From Sipunculus nudus (Eukaryota > Annelida > Sipuncula > Golfingiida > Sipunculidae), in assembly GCA_026874595.1 (NCBI GenBank), contig CM049309.1:29575033-29639032 (forward strand): a stretch of 64,000 nucleotides of DNA, read 5' to 3'. Positions within the stretch are counted from its first letter, which is position 1. Every line of letters starts with the position of its first letter. The translations under genes were made by a program, and so were the position numbers. The notes under the pieces were generated by a model. It was not told where the DNA came from. It saw only the letters and a program-made list of their open reading frames with translations, and made no database searches. Positions 1 through 12,800 of this stretch are shown here, in pieces.

Positions 1-449
1 ATATGACTCATGTGACCGACATTGGCATAAAATTTGGTGATAATAGCTCCAGCCGTTTCTCAGATTAAAAATTTTAATATGCTTTTTTGGACAGATGACT
101 AAGTTCAACCTCCTGTAACTTAGCCAAAAAATTTCCCAACTGGAACCATTCGAACAAACTTGAGAGAGATTGTTCCAGGGATCATTTCTGTGAAATATTG
201 GACAATTTGGCTGGACAATTTCGGAGAAGAAGATTTTAAAGCTTTTCTAGCTTTTTCCCTATAAAATCTAAGAAAATGCAGTTAGAAAAAAATAAACATA
301 ATCCGACAGAGTTTTTCAGATGACTGATTATTTGCAAAAAATTTGGTGATGCAGTTTTTGAGATAGCTAGGGTTAACGTACAGACGACGCACGACACACA
401 CCGAACGACGCTGCACCATCACATAAGCTCACAGGTTCGCTAAAAAAAG
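1..449 (+). repeat. repeat with CATAAGCTCACAGG tail, cut by window start
   Basis: AAATTTGGTGATAATAGCTC, GGGTTAACGTACAGACGACG and ACCATCACATAAGCTCACAG then TTCGCTAAAA. The same series occurs at 9190-9575 and 30625-30802. The tail AGCTCACAG...GCTAAA resembles the GAGCTAA tails in having AGCTCA and CTAAAA but lacks a good hairpin. Confidence 0.55.
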
Positions 450-655
450 CTTGCAGTGGATGAAAAAGGGGGGAGGGGACCCCTGGACCCCTCCCCTGGA
501 TCCCCTTCTGCTGGATGTAGAATTAGAAGTTTCTAAGTCTTATAGTTACGATTTGTGCCCTGTTAATGAAAGGAGGGCTGGACAGCTGGCTCTGTGCCAG
601 ACAAAGGGTTATTGCTATAGCTCAGATGATTTACAGTCAGCTGAGCTTAAAATTA
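450..655 (+). repeat. tail fragment of the GAGCTAA family
   Basis: The last 140 bases hold GATTTGTGCCCTGTTAATGA, a GGACAG tract and the hairpin AGCTCAGATGATTTACAG to CAGCTGAGCTTAAA at 619-650. The start is a C/G-rich block with inverted GGGGACCCC motifs (475-505). A 69-codon frame here is accidental. Confidence 0.55.
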
Positions 656-1281
656 TTTGAACTATAATGGCTTTGTTTTTGAAGTAGCATGTTTCCCCTC
701 AATGACCCCAACCCCCATGATTGAGGGAAAAGTATGGATCTCAAAAGTAGTCATCGTGTTAACAGAAAACATCTGAATCTGTAGACAAGGTCATCAGTAC
801 CTAAATTCCTCCAGGAACTCAGTGGAAACAACTTATGTGTCAAATTTGAGGACAATAAACAGTACTCAAAATATTTAACATGTTCACTAGAAATCTTGGA
901 CACTTACCAAATTTTTTTAATTTGAAGTTGCTCGTCAAGGTCACCAGTTTTTAAACTCCAATGAGAACTTGGAGAATGAATCTTCAGTGCCTTGAGAGTT
1001 AAGGGTGTTATAATGATCCTAGATTTCGGAAGATTTGACCTTTAAGATCTAAGTCACAAGTTTTCTGGGAACTTGGTTGAAACAAAGTTGTGTGTAAAAT
1101 TGAGGACAAAATATGCAACTTAAAAAATTATGAGGTTAGAAAAATTTTACATTTTGGCAGATTTGACCTTGAAGATCGGTTACAGTCACCAGTACTTGTG
1201 CTCTTCAAAGAATTTGCTGGAAACAATTTGTTTGTCAATTTTAAGTAAAAATACGCAATACTTCATACGTAATTGCATTTA

Positions 1282-1950
1282 CAACTAGATGTGGTTGGAC
1301 AATAGATCTCAGAGGGCCCCTATTTCTGGTACTGCTGGACTAGTTTACTTATAGGGCAAAAAGTGTATTTTTTCAGTTTTAAAATATGACAAACAGAAAC
1401 AGCTTTTTATCAATGTGCAAGAAGGAACATAAAATCCTACTGGTTCAAATCATATTAAAGAAGACATGTTTGAAATAAGGTGTGCAATGCAAAATCACTT
1501 ATTGTGGCAGCCATTTTTGATCTTGTGACAGAAAATTTCTGATTTTGGTCTGTTTGTCATTAAGTGGGCATCATAATTTTTCCCATAACCCTCTGGCAGA
1601 CATATTGGAATTCTGACAGGTCTGTAATTTGATAAGTCTGGAGTCCTCATAGGCACCAATCATCCCTGTGGATATAAGAAAGTTCAAGCATGTTCTTGTT
1701 GAGATATAGTGTGGGAAAGAAAATCACCGATTGTGCTCTGGTAGCCATACTTGAATTCCGTCAGGTCTGTAATTCGATCGGTCTGGAGCCCTCATAGGTA
1801 CCATTCATTCCTGTGAATTTGTGAATGATCAAGCATGTTCTTGTTGAGAAATCACACTGAGAAAGCTTCACTGACAGATGGACGAAAGTAAGGGAAGGAC
1901 TGACACAGTGATCACTATAGGGCACTGCTTTTTAAAGTCGGGCCCTAATA
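1282..1950 (+). mobile_element. AACTAGA-headed element with GGGCCC ends
   Basis: Head ACAACTAGATGTGGTTGGAC followed by AGAGGGCCCCTA; tail ATCACTATAGGGCAC and GTCGGGCCCTAATAAA. The motif AGGGCCC near the head returns at the tail. Two internal units of about 160 bases share CATGTTCTTGTTGAGA and GGTAGCCATA (about 1690-1855). No coding sequence. Confidence 0.65.
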
Positions 1951-2181
1951 AATCTAGAGACAAACTATTATTTTACCTTGAAAGTCCTACCTTAAGACAA
2001 TGATTTTTTTAAACTCAAATAAGTACTTGGTTGATTTAAATAATATGTCAAATTTGAGGAAAAAATATGTAAAACTTATCTTAAAAATTTTACAAATGGC
2101 AAATCTGACCTTGAATATAAAGGTCAACAGTATTCAAACTTAGATTTTGGTAGAAACAATTTGTTTCAAATTTCAGAGGGA

Positions 2182-3473
2182 AACTAGATATTTCTTGGCA
2201 CCGCAGGTGCCATAGTATCTCCAGACAATTAACCCCCCCCCCCCTTTAAGAATAGACCCCCCATCTTCAGCAACAATTAATATCAGACCACACTCATAGA
2301 AAGGGTCACTCTCATAGAAAAGGTCATGACCTGGATTTCAATATACACCATCCCCTAACCCATGTCTATGTATATGCATAATATAAAAGAAATCTGTCCA
2401 TTAGTTTTTGACTTATAATGCTCACAGTACTGTTAAGTGGCAATGATGGGGTATTAAACGGCACGAATACAACTAAAAAATAACACGTGGCGCTACCAGT
2501 TTCCGGTACATGACAACACTATCCAAGATCTTCGGTCAAGTCGATTTTTGGACCAATCCATGCATCCCTTATTGAGATATTAATGATTTTGTGTGATTTT
2601 CACCATATATGGCAATATTCAAGGTCAAGGCCACTCTCATAGGAAAGGTCATGACTCCAATTTAAATAAACATCATCCAATAACCCATATCTATGTATAT
2701 GCATAATACGAAAGAAATCTGTCCATTAGTTTTTGACATAATTTGCTCACAGTACTGTTAAGTGGCAATGATGGGGTATTAAACGGCAAGAAAACAAGTA
2801 AAAGAATAACAGATGGCACCACCTGTTTCCGGTACATGACAATAATATCCAAGATCTTTGATCAAGTTGATTTTTGGACCAATCCATGCATCCCTTATTG
2901 AGATATTAATGATTTTGTGTGATTTTCACCATATATGGCAATATTCAAGGTGAAGGCCACTCTCATAGGAAAGGTCATGACCCCAATTTAAAAAAAATAT
3001 CATCCCATAACCCATATCTATGTATATGCATAATATAAAAGAAATCTGTCCATTAGTTTTTGACTTATAATGCTCACAGTACTGTCAAGTGGCAATTTTG
3101 GGGGTATTAAACGGCACGAAAACAAGTAAAGAATAACAGATGGCGCCACCAGTTTTTGGAACATGACAACCCTATCCATGATCTTCCATCAACTTGATTT
3201 TGGGATCAATCCATGCAAGATTTCTTGAGATATTTAAGAATTTGTGTGATTTTCCCCAAAATTGGACCTATTCAAGGCCAAGGATACTCTCCTAGTAAAG
3301 GTCATGACCTCATTTTAAATAGGCGTCGTCCTCTCACCCATATCTATACATATACCAAGTTTGGTAAAGATCCGTGAAATATTTTTTGAGTTATCGCTCC
3401 AACAAGATTTATATGCGACGGCGGAGGGACCGGTATGAAAACATAGTATCCCCCGACTTTGTCTGGGGATACA
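2182..3473 (+). mobile_element. AAACTAGA-headed element with 326-base array
   Basis: Head AAACTAGATATTTCTTGGCA with hairpin GGCACC-gca-GGTGCC, then GTATCTCCAGA. The tail is GTATCCCC-gactttgtct-GGGGATAC at 3447-3471; TCTGGGGATAC at the tail is the inverse of the head motif with one mismatch. In between, AGGTCATGAC recurs at 2321, 2645, 2972 and 3299, giving units of about 326 bases that drift toward the 3' side. C tract at 2230-2243. No coding sequence. Confidence 0.8.
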
Positions 3474-3805
3474 AATATGCAGCACTTCAAAGGTTATCAT
3501 GAAAGAAGATGGCACTGAATATGTCTGTCTCCCCAAGTGGGGCAGACAAATATTTTCATATCATAATATGTAAGTCAGATAATATGATTTTGTCAACAAA
3601 AACTGAGTGAATCATCTTAAATATAATCTAGAAAAGCTTGTGAAACATCTGTTTCTTAATCTAATTCAGTTAGGACAAGACAGGTCAGCTATAATTACAT
3701 ATCAACAGGACTTATTTTGTTTGTATCAGCTAATTTGGGACTATAATGCATCATACTGCATTTTTTGTTGTGTTTTGCAAATTGTATGGTACTGATAAAA
3801 CTCAC

Positions 3806-3883
3806 CATTGATCTTGTTCTCAGCTTTCTCCAACTCAAGCTGTAAATCCTTAACTTTGGCAGACTCTAATTTATCTTCATGTT
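3806..3883 (-). CDS. TPR: TPR exon k (most 3' in window)
   Basis: The exon is 78 nt. Two bases complete the codon split with exon j, followed by 25 codons and one base. Acceptor is TTAACAG|AAC and donor AATG|GTGAGT. It encodes EHEDKLESAKVKDLQLELEK, then AENKIN, corresponding to the human stretch [20 protein letters not shown]. The next exon must lie beyond position 1, because nothing on the minus strand of 1-3805 resembles TPR. Confidence 0.9.
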
Positions 3884-6800
3884 CTGTTAAGATACCAGTA
3901 TAGATGTATGAATATTTATAAGAACACATAATAGCAACATGTAATTTACAGGAAAGAGGTGTACCTTGGGACTAGTAGCATCTTTGAGACTTAGGACGTG
4001 TTAAGTTCCACTGGATAAATAGATTATCTATATAACAGACACATTACAGCAGGCTATTTCCACAACCAAAGTCCCATAAACATACAAACACAATAAAGGC
4101 CATAGCAACTATGAACACAGATGTTGATCTGTGATCACAACTCAGGAGTAATTGCTGAGCTGGAATGTGAAACATGTTTAATTTTTATATTGGCACATGA
4201 AATTTCACAAAACCACAGCCCTCAGTTGAAATTGATAATGAGAGTATTTATACATAAACCTTGAATATGGAAATGCGGCAACAGTCAACTTTTTGTATAT
4301 CACTATATGATAATACACACATTTAATGTTGCCTGTGTACTATTATGGACTACATAGGAGATCCTTTGAGAAAACTTAAGACATTCCACTTATGGATAAC
4401 ATTATAAGCTAGTTAAAAAGTGTTGTATTCAATGTAAATTGAAGATTTTTCTTATCAAAAACATATGTGAAATACACTTTGGCCAAGTAATTCACTTAAA
4501 TATCATTTGATTAGCACTGATCAGTGGTGATAAGCAGCAAAAAATATCTGTCCTGTGTTCTCCATAAGCCAGTTTGAGCCAGCAGCCTTTGGAGTCAACT
4601 TGTTACAATGCATCACCTGCCAGAGGTCTGCCTCTCTGAGCAAAGGATATGCAAATCAATGAATATTTCTGATAAGGAGACAGTTTAAAGCACTGTGGTT
4701 GCAAAGTTTACTAAGTGAGTTCTGTTTTCATTCAAAAACTCAACATTTTGCTAAATAACTTAGTCATTCAAATATATACTCCTATTCATGGCTTCTATTT
4801 ACTTGGTTTTTCTGTCATAAACATAGTATTTGATTTTATACAATTTTGTTCCTGGTAAGCAATGTAAGTGCTGGAGCATTTCCTAACCTTTTAATTTGGC
4901 AGTATCCTGAATCCTACCCCGCATAAATGGATTTACATGAAAGCTAGGCTAAGAGAGGGAGTATTACAGCAAAATAGCTGATAGAAATTACCTTTGACCT
5001 GGAGGCAGGGCATGTGGGACAAAACAGTTATAGGCCAGTGAAATTTTACTTGGCATGTGTCAATCATAATTAATCATAAATAATTTTTAATTGAAAACTG
5101 AAGTTTTTCCTTAATATCTCAAAAGAACAAAGTCGTAGTGACCAAATTTTCTGTATGGTATGACGTGCCAAATTTCAGGTCCACAGGTCCAACAGTTTCA
5201 AAAGGTGCCAGTTTAACGGACTGACAGACAGCTAGATGCTAAGATGGCCTAACAGACCAACAGTGACAGATGAAGGAATATCGTTATAGCTCAGTTATAG
5301 TCAGCTTAGATAAAACTTACAATATTAGAAACAAGGCCTACAAGTGAGGCATGTGAAATGTAAACATTTTGTATAAAACAATTCATAGCAAGGCCTACAG
5401 GTATAATGCTTCCATACTGGACTGTTTATTTTCAGGTACATGTGTGACATGTATATGTACAATGCAAGCACTGAACATTTTGAACCTGAGTTCATGCACC
5501 AATTACACAAACGTCACTGCTGAAATACTGGCATGGTTTCACACAACACAAAAATTATTGTGGGTGGCACCAACATTCATGTGTACCAGAAAGCCATCAA
5601 AGATGTATGGACATACAAAATTTCAGGCAGATACTTTAAACTACTCAGCTCTGTGCACAGATGCATGGAACAATTGTGGGTGGTGCCACAAGTCTTGTTT
5701 ACAACATAAATTTCCAAGATGTATCAACATGTATAATTTCAGGCTGATATGTCAAATCACTCCTGAGGAATAAGCAGAGACATACACTGTGCAAGAGTCA
5801 CTGTAGGTGGCAACACCAGCCTTGTGTACGATAAAATGACATCAAAGATGCATGGACAGGTCAAAATATCAGGCCAATACATCAAGTTTTACTTGACTCA
5901 GGTGCACTGGGCTGACCTGGCTTAGGTGAGAAAGTCAGTTGCCCTGAGTGGATCAGAACATATTGCTTGCTCCAACTACTGCACTGACTGAACTCTTGAC
6001 CTGCACCTGGCTGCACTGAGTTAACTCTTAACCTGTTTCATAAGCTGATACAGTTGGCAGTCTGCCATAGCAATAAATAAATTCAGAAAAAACTTTGGCC
6101 AGTTGCCAAATCTGAAATAGTTGGCAGTTTGCCAAGCTATCTATAGATATAGACAAAATCTTTGCCTGTTGGTAAATATGTTTACACATACTGAAAGACT
6201 TTGGCTACAATGCTTTTTTTTCAAGCTGACATATCCATCAGATTTGTTATCAAAATGTTTAGAATAATAAAAGATGTAGTACTTTCATTGTTTAAGGTTC
6301 ACTAACAGAAGCACCACAAATGAGCATAATACACCTGTTGTGTATCTGGTGACCTCTGACCTCATTAATATGTGTGAATTTTGATGTAAATGTAATTTGG
6401 GAGAGAAACTCTATTGGAAAATATGTTTATTGAGTGTCATGAAAATCCATAAAATTTTTGTTGGTCATCATGGTGACCTCTGACCTTATTAAATATGTGC
6501 GGATTTGGCTGGAAATTTAAATTAGGTGACATAAGTTATTGCAGCGACACCACAAAGTACCCTTGGGTCCTCTGACCTCATTAAACATGCAGGGATTTTG
6601 CTTATATTCATACTCAGGTGTTATAATCTAATGTTAGTAGTTATGGTTAGTTTTGTGAAAATCAATCAAGGCCCTGGTAAGTTATCGCGGCGAAACTAAA
6701 CTTAATGGACGGACAGACAGAAGTTAGGACTTTGGATATACCATAATAGATGGGCATATAAAAAATCCAAAAATCATTCAAGTGTTACCAAAGCCTAATC

Positions 6801-9800
6801 AGCTCTGGAGATCAGCTTCCATAATTAGAAGTAGATCGGAGTAAAACTTTTCAGGATATCGTTGCATATGAAATGTTAAAATTTTGCATAAAAAAAATTC
6901 ATGAAAAATCCAAAAATCATTCAAGTGTGACCAAAATCTAATCTTATTGCATTGCATAAAATTGTTTACGGATGTGCATACAGACAGACAGACAGATGAA
7001 GCTGATCACTATATCACCCCCTCCACTGAGGTGGGGGATAATTATGAAGGTACTGGAGGTTTTGTATCAAATTTTTAATTGATCTGAGGGTATGGATTGA
7101 AGTGACATAATTTCAGGTCATGACCTACATGGATGATAAATTATAAGCTTCTGAGGTCAGTGGTTATGATTTGTGTTTTGCTAATGGCCAGCCTAACAGA
7201 TGACCGTTACAGACCATACCTATACCTACAACAGCAAACGCACAGACGCCATGCAAAAATGATTGCAGATGGTGCCACAAGTCTGGAGTATGAGATCGGG
7301 GGTATCCAAAATCTATGGACATGCACAATTTCAGCCCAATATATTGAACCACTACTGAGAAATGGGCTATTATCACTAAGATGCACAGGTGGACACTGCA
7401 AGCAAAAGGATTGCAGGTGGCACCACCAATCTTTGTTAGGCACCAGTTCACATGTGACCAGATGATTGTGCCAGTTTCAGAAAGATCAGACCAGGGGTCT
7501 GCCGCCAACTCGTGTGAAAATATAGTATCAACAAAACTGTTATGATCTGGTGAAAAATATTTGTTAAAGAACAATCGATAGAATGACTTCCAGAGTGCTC
7601 AAAATCATGTTTTTTTCCCATAGTCCTGAGAAATTGGATAACAGCAAGCTTATTCAAGATTTCTAGAAGATTTTACCAGGAACTCCCAAGTTAAAGGTTC
7701 CTTTGTCAAACTGTGACGATATGTGTCCATCTGACTGATAGGGTGCTCAAATCATATTCTTTCACAAAGCTCACAGAATATAAGTCACAGTGACTTAGTT
7801 TTAGTTGTACGTCAAAGGAGACTTTACAATGACCTCCTTTTACATAAAGAAAGACATTTCTGGATCCAACAGTTAAGATTTGAGCCTATCTGACTTTCAG
7901 GTTGCTCAAATAATGTTTTTTTCCTATAGCTCATAGAATATAGGTCACCATGACCTAATTTCATGTTTCCTAGGAGATATTACTTAGGACATTCCTGGAC
8001 GTACAATATGAAGTTTCTAGGTCTAATGGATACAATTTGTACCCTGTCAAACTGTCTGGTGCTCAAAATTTTATTTTTGCCCAGTCACTTGCAGAATATA
8101 GGTCATCAAGTTTCAAAGGATATTCACCCAGGACCTCCCTCAATGTCAAATTAGAAGATTCTAGGCCAAATGGATACAGTTTGTGCCCCTTCTGACTATC
8201 TGGGTGTTCAAAATCATGTTTTTGGCCTGTAGCTCACAGAATATAGGTCGCAGTTACTTAATTAAAGGTTTCTGAGATGTTTTTAAATTTTTTTTAAGCT
8301 GGTTGTCATATAAAGAGACGACAGGAAAGCCAGGAGATGGAACACAGGCAAAGTTTCATAACAAAACATCGGTTGACCTCAAATAAACAAAGCTTAAAAT
8401 AAATGATACCTTAGAATACTTAAAACTTATTAAACATTTCTTTTTCATTTTTTTTTACTTGACACAAGTATTATTCTCATTTCAGGTAAACACCTTTTTT
8501 CCCCCAAATCTTGGTAATATATTATTTTCTTCTCATGTTTAATAGCTTACCTTTTTGTATGCGAGTGACACTGGACAGTCTCGCCTCAGCAGTCTGAAGC
8601 TGGGCTTCAGTATGAGCCAGCTACAAATAAAGAAAAGATCATCCCTACAAATTTTAAGAGGTCATCAGCTGTTTAAGTGGTCGCAAAAACAAACTGTAAT
8701 ATGGAACAAATATTGTATAATCATAGCATAATTTAACAATAATTGTGTGGGGTGTAACTTAAAAACTATTAATTACACATGGGTTGTAACAATAATTATA
8801 ATAACTAATGCGAGGCACTATCCATGGCACAGATGAGGTGGAGGAAACCAGAGGTCCTGCAGAATATCACAGACCTTGGACAGGCCACTACAACCCACTC
8901 ACATAGTCATAGCAGAAATCAAACCCTGGTCCCAGCAGACCAACAAGATCTTGTCACAGCTTCACTGTCCATGTGTCCATATCACTCTACTCCTGGGGAG
9001 AAGCAGGGCCTACCTTTTCTCTGACTTGTTTGACCTCCAAAATAGCTGTGTGTCCTCGTGTTTCAGCTTCCTGCTGTGCCACCTCCGCAGCCTCTCTCTG
9101 GTTCCTCAGGTCAATCAACTCTCTCTGAAACACACCAATGTAAACCCTCACACAACATACCAATGTAACCCTTCACACAATCCAACATTTATACAAAAAA
9201 AGGTTGATGCAGGTGGCACCACCGATACCTCAATTTCATATGAGTCAGGTGACCAACATTTGCATAAAATTTGGTTATGATAGCTCCAGTCGTTTCTGAT
9301 ACTGTAAATTTAGTATCATTTTCTGTCCAAATGACTAAATTCAGCTTACTGTAACTGGGCCAAAATTCACCGAACTGGAACTATTAGAACAAACTTGAGA
9401 GAGATTGAAATATTGAACAATTTGGCTGGACAGTTTCAGAGAAGAAGATTTCAAATGTTTTTTTTAGCTTTTTTCCTATCAAATCTAAGCAGATAGCAAA
9501 AAAAAAGGCAAAATCCGATCAAGTTTGATGGCAGATGGAAGCCGCTGCGCCATCACATAAGCTCACAGGTTTGCTAATAACACCATTTTTAGAATTATAT
9601 AGATTGATAAGATCTGTTTTTCATTATAAAAGGATAAAAATGAATTTTTGTGTGGTAAAAAAACAAGTTTGTAAAATAAAAAGAAATGAAAACATAAGTT
9701 GGATTCAAACTTGTGCGGCACACCATCACATATGAACAATCTTACTGCATAAACCCTGTGCCATTTTGATTCACAAATAATTAACATGTTTATAGTACCG

Positions 9801-12800
9801 TATTCCATGTTATAAGTGCCCTAGGTGCTCTCAAAATTGAATTCATAGCACATTCAGGGCAATTCAGAAAACCCAGCAATCTTTAGTGATGGATGTATGA
9901 AGTTTTGAAAAATAATAACTAATCCAAGTGATACCTATTTGCAGATGATTTTATATTTGTGTTGTTGTATGTGCAAGAATTGTATGAATGACTGCAGTTC
10001 AAGATGTGAAAAGGAAAAATAAGGACTGTAATAAATGAACTCTTCAATTAATGTCACTGCCTAATAAGGTTGTAGAATATATAAAATGTTCATATAAAGG
10101 TATGTAAACAGTATTTATTTGAAAGATGAAAAAATGGACATATGGATGATATTGGACATCAGTACCCCAATTATGTCAGTCACCTTGCACAAATACCTTT
10201 GACAGCTGAGCCATTGTTCGACATGGAATGGTAACACCAATGATTGTCTTTTTGTCCTTCACTGTGCATGATATTACATGCAAAAGTTTTAAAAAAAGCT
10301 GAAATACTGACCCTCAGACTCCAGCGTATTTTATTAACTTCACCACCAGCATGGACTTTATGATAATAAACATAACTGCTGACATGCACTTGCAGATGTC
10401 TGATGCTATTGTATGATGTGTACTCATAAGTAGTCTATTGAGAAACTCATGCCAACCATTTGATATAATATTCCCCATACGATTTGTGTACCCTTGTAGA
10501 AAATATATTGTGTCTGAATCCTTTGCTCCAGGTTGGTTTTTCATTTTTGCAGGTGAAAAGGAAAAATAAGGACTGTAATAAATGAATTTTTCAATTAATG
10601 TTACCGCCTAATAAGGTTGTAGAATATATAAAATGTTCATATAAAGGTATGTAAAACAGTATTTATTTGAAAGATGAAACAAGGGACCCATGGGTCACAT
10701 CGCTCAGCTGAATTTTGGAAAATATTAGTAACTGCAAAATATTTTTTATTTCTTTTGGTTTTTCATGTATATTATCATTAGAAAGCTATAAGAAAATGGC
10801 CCTGCTAAAATGAAACTCTGTAAATTATAGAATAATGGACATGAGCTAAACCATTTAGTGACGCACCAAGGGAACAAATAGGCCTACGGTAAGTGTAATA
10901 TAAAAGTAACATTTCATAAACAAATAATGTGTGAATGTAATTAAGTTTTCAAAAGTTAAATATATGGCAATATGAGTTAAAAATTAATCCCACAAAGTTT
11001 GACCAATATTCCTGATTTTAATACTAAGTTAACAGTGTTATTCACACCTAGGCCCTGCCAACTTTAAGAGATATGAATGAAATGCTTCAAAATATTTATA
11101 TCTTCTTAAATCTTGTCAGTTAGCACTTACATTAGATCCTAATATTTTATCACATTTGAATATTAGGATTAAATTCCTGAAAATTGTTTTCTTTAAAAAA
11201 AAAAAAAAATTGTCCAAGTCATCAAAAAGAATTTATTAACATTAAAATTATTAAATTCAGCTTGTTTATTAGTCCTGTGTATTGAAGGGGTTGGTGGGGG
11301 AGGGGTCTCCGTTGTTACTGCTCATTGCTGAAAAAAAATGTTAATTTTAAGATTCATCTAGTTCATAGTACAGGTCTGTAAACAGAATGGGGGGGAGGGG
11401 GGGGGGGTGGAGAGAGAGAAAAAGGCTCCCTGTGGTATGGTATTAACTGCAGACAGCCTGATCAAGCTCAACTCAGTGGAGAGAGGGCTTGCCCTAGTGA
11501 TGGGATTGCATAACATTATGCCAACTGGACTGCATGACAATGTAAGGGAATACAACAAGAGCTTCCAAAATAATTCAAGCTCAACTCAGTGGAGAGAGGG
11601 CCTGCCCTAGTGATGGGATTGCATAACATTATGCCAACAGCCTGGGGAGCATTGAGAGTTGCACTGAATGACCTACAGTGACCAAAGTGGACTCCTTGAC
11701 AATGTAAGGGAATACAACAAGAGCCTAAAAAAGCGCCAGTTTGAGGTCAGACACCGCGCTGTCCGGTCCATCACATCACCGTTTGCCCACTCCAATAACA
11801 GATCAGTAAGTTCCTCAAGATCTATAATCAAGCTGATTGTCATTTTCATCAAATTCATTAAATAACTTGTCCCATTAGTTGATCAGAATCCAGAAATAAT
11901 TGCGCTATTTCCTCACTGTCAACAATAACAGAAGCCTCCATGATTGACTTACTTCGCGGGTCATGACAGGTCATGTCCCGTTCACATGATAAGTATGTCA
12001 CTGCTATTTGCACAGGGTTTGTCAAATAACCTTCTGGGAAAATGAAACCATTCAAAAGGAAATCCCCTTGTGATCCCTCATAAAATTTAATACGGACTGA
12101 TGGGATAAGAAATTTTTATTGGCCTATAAACCTAGCACCATCCCAAACCGTATCAATATGTATCCCGCATGGTGGGCATGCAGCGCATCGCCCCTATCTA
12201 TATAGTTCGCGCACGAGGAGGGTTAATGTGATCTTCCAAATCCGGGTGGGGGTGGGGGGGGTGGGGGGGGAGGTTATTAAAGGAGGGGCGCTTATAATGT
12301 TGAATATGGAAATCATATAACAGCAAGAGACACAAACCCTCGTGTGCCGCTAAATCCAGTACGTCACATCAGAAATTAGATCATACATGATTATTACTGT
12401 GACGTGTTATAAATCTCCATCTATTGTTACCACTTATATATCAATGGTCAATCCGAGTGTGTACAGGAGCCGCTATTGAGCCACTAGACTTCCCAGTAAT
12501 GGTGTATGCAGATTTTTCCTTCTGGTCTATCTCTCTGGTCTCTCACTCTTTCTCTCTCTATACATATATAAATATATTTGTGTATCTGAGCATGTGTATC
12601 TGTGTGTGTTTACACACGTTTCCTTTGAATGTTGTACTTGCTAATTAGGCCTAACTGGTCTTGTCTTCTTTCCGTGGCTGACTCCTCTGACAGCTTTTAT
12701 AGCTCTTGGACCAGGTGGACTTCACACCCTCGTTATCAGCAATTACACTTAGACCTGACTCCCTGAGACTGTTCCAGCCCCTGGCACTGGGGGAATATTT

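Noticed and set aside
5369-5773. 134-codon plus-strand frame
   Set aside because: It spans tandem repeat units, has irregular Cys/Thr/Asn-rich content and recurs in part at 23938-24147 with the repeat, so it is a repeat reading.
11673-12055. Acidic minus-strand frames (EASVIVDSEEIAQLFLDSDQ and following) as a possible transposase N-terminus
   Set aside because: Two short frames with no recognised domain, no partner sequence and a stop between them. The resemblance to acidic transposase starts is too weak.
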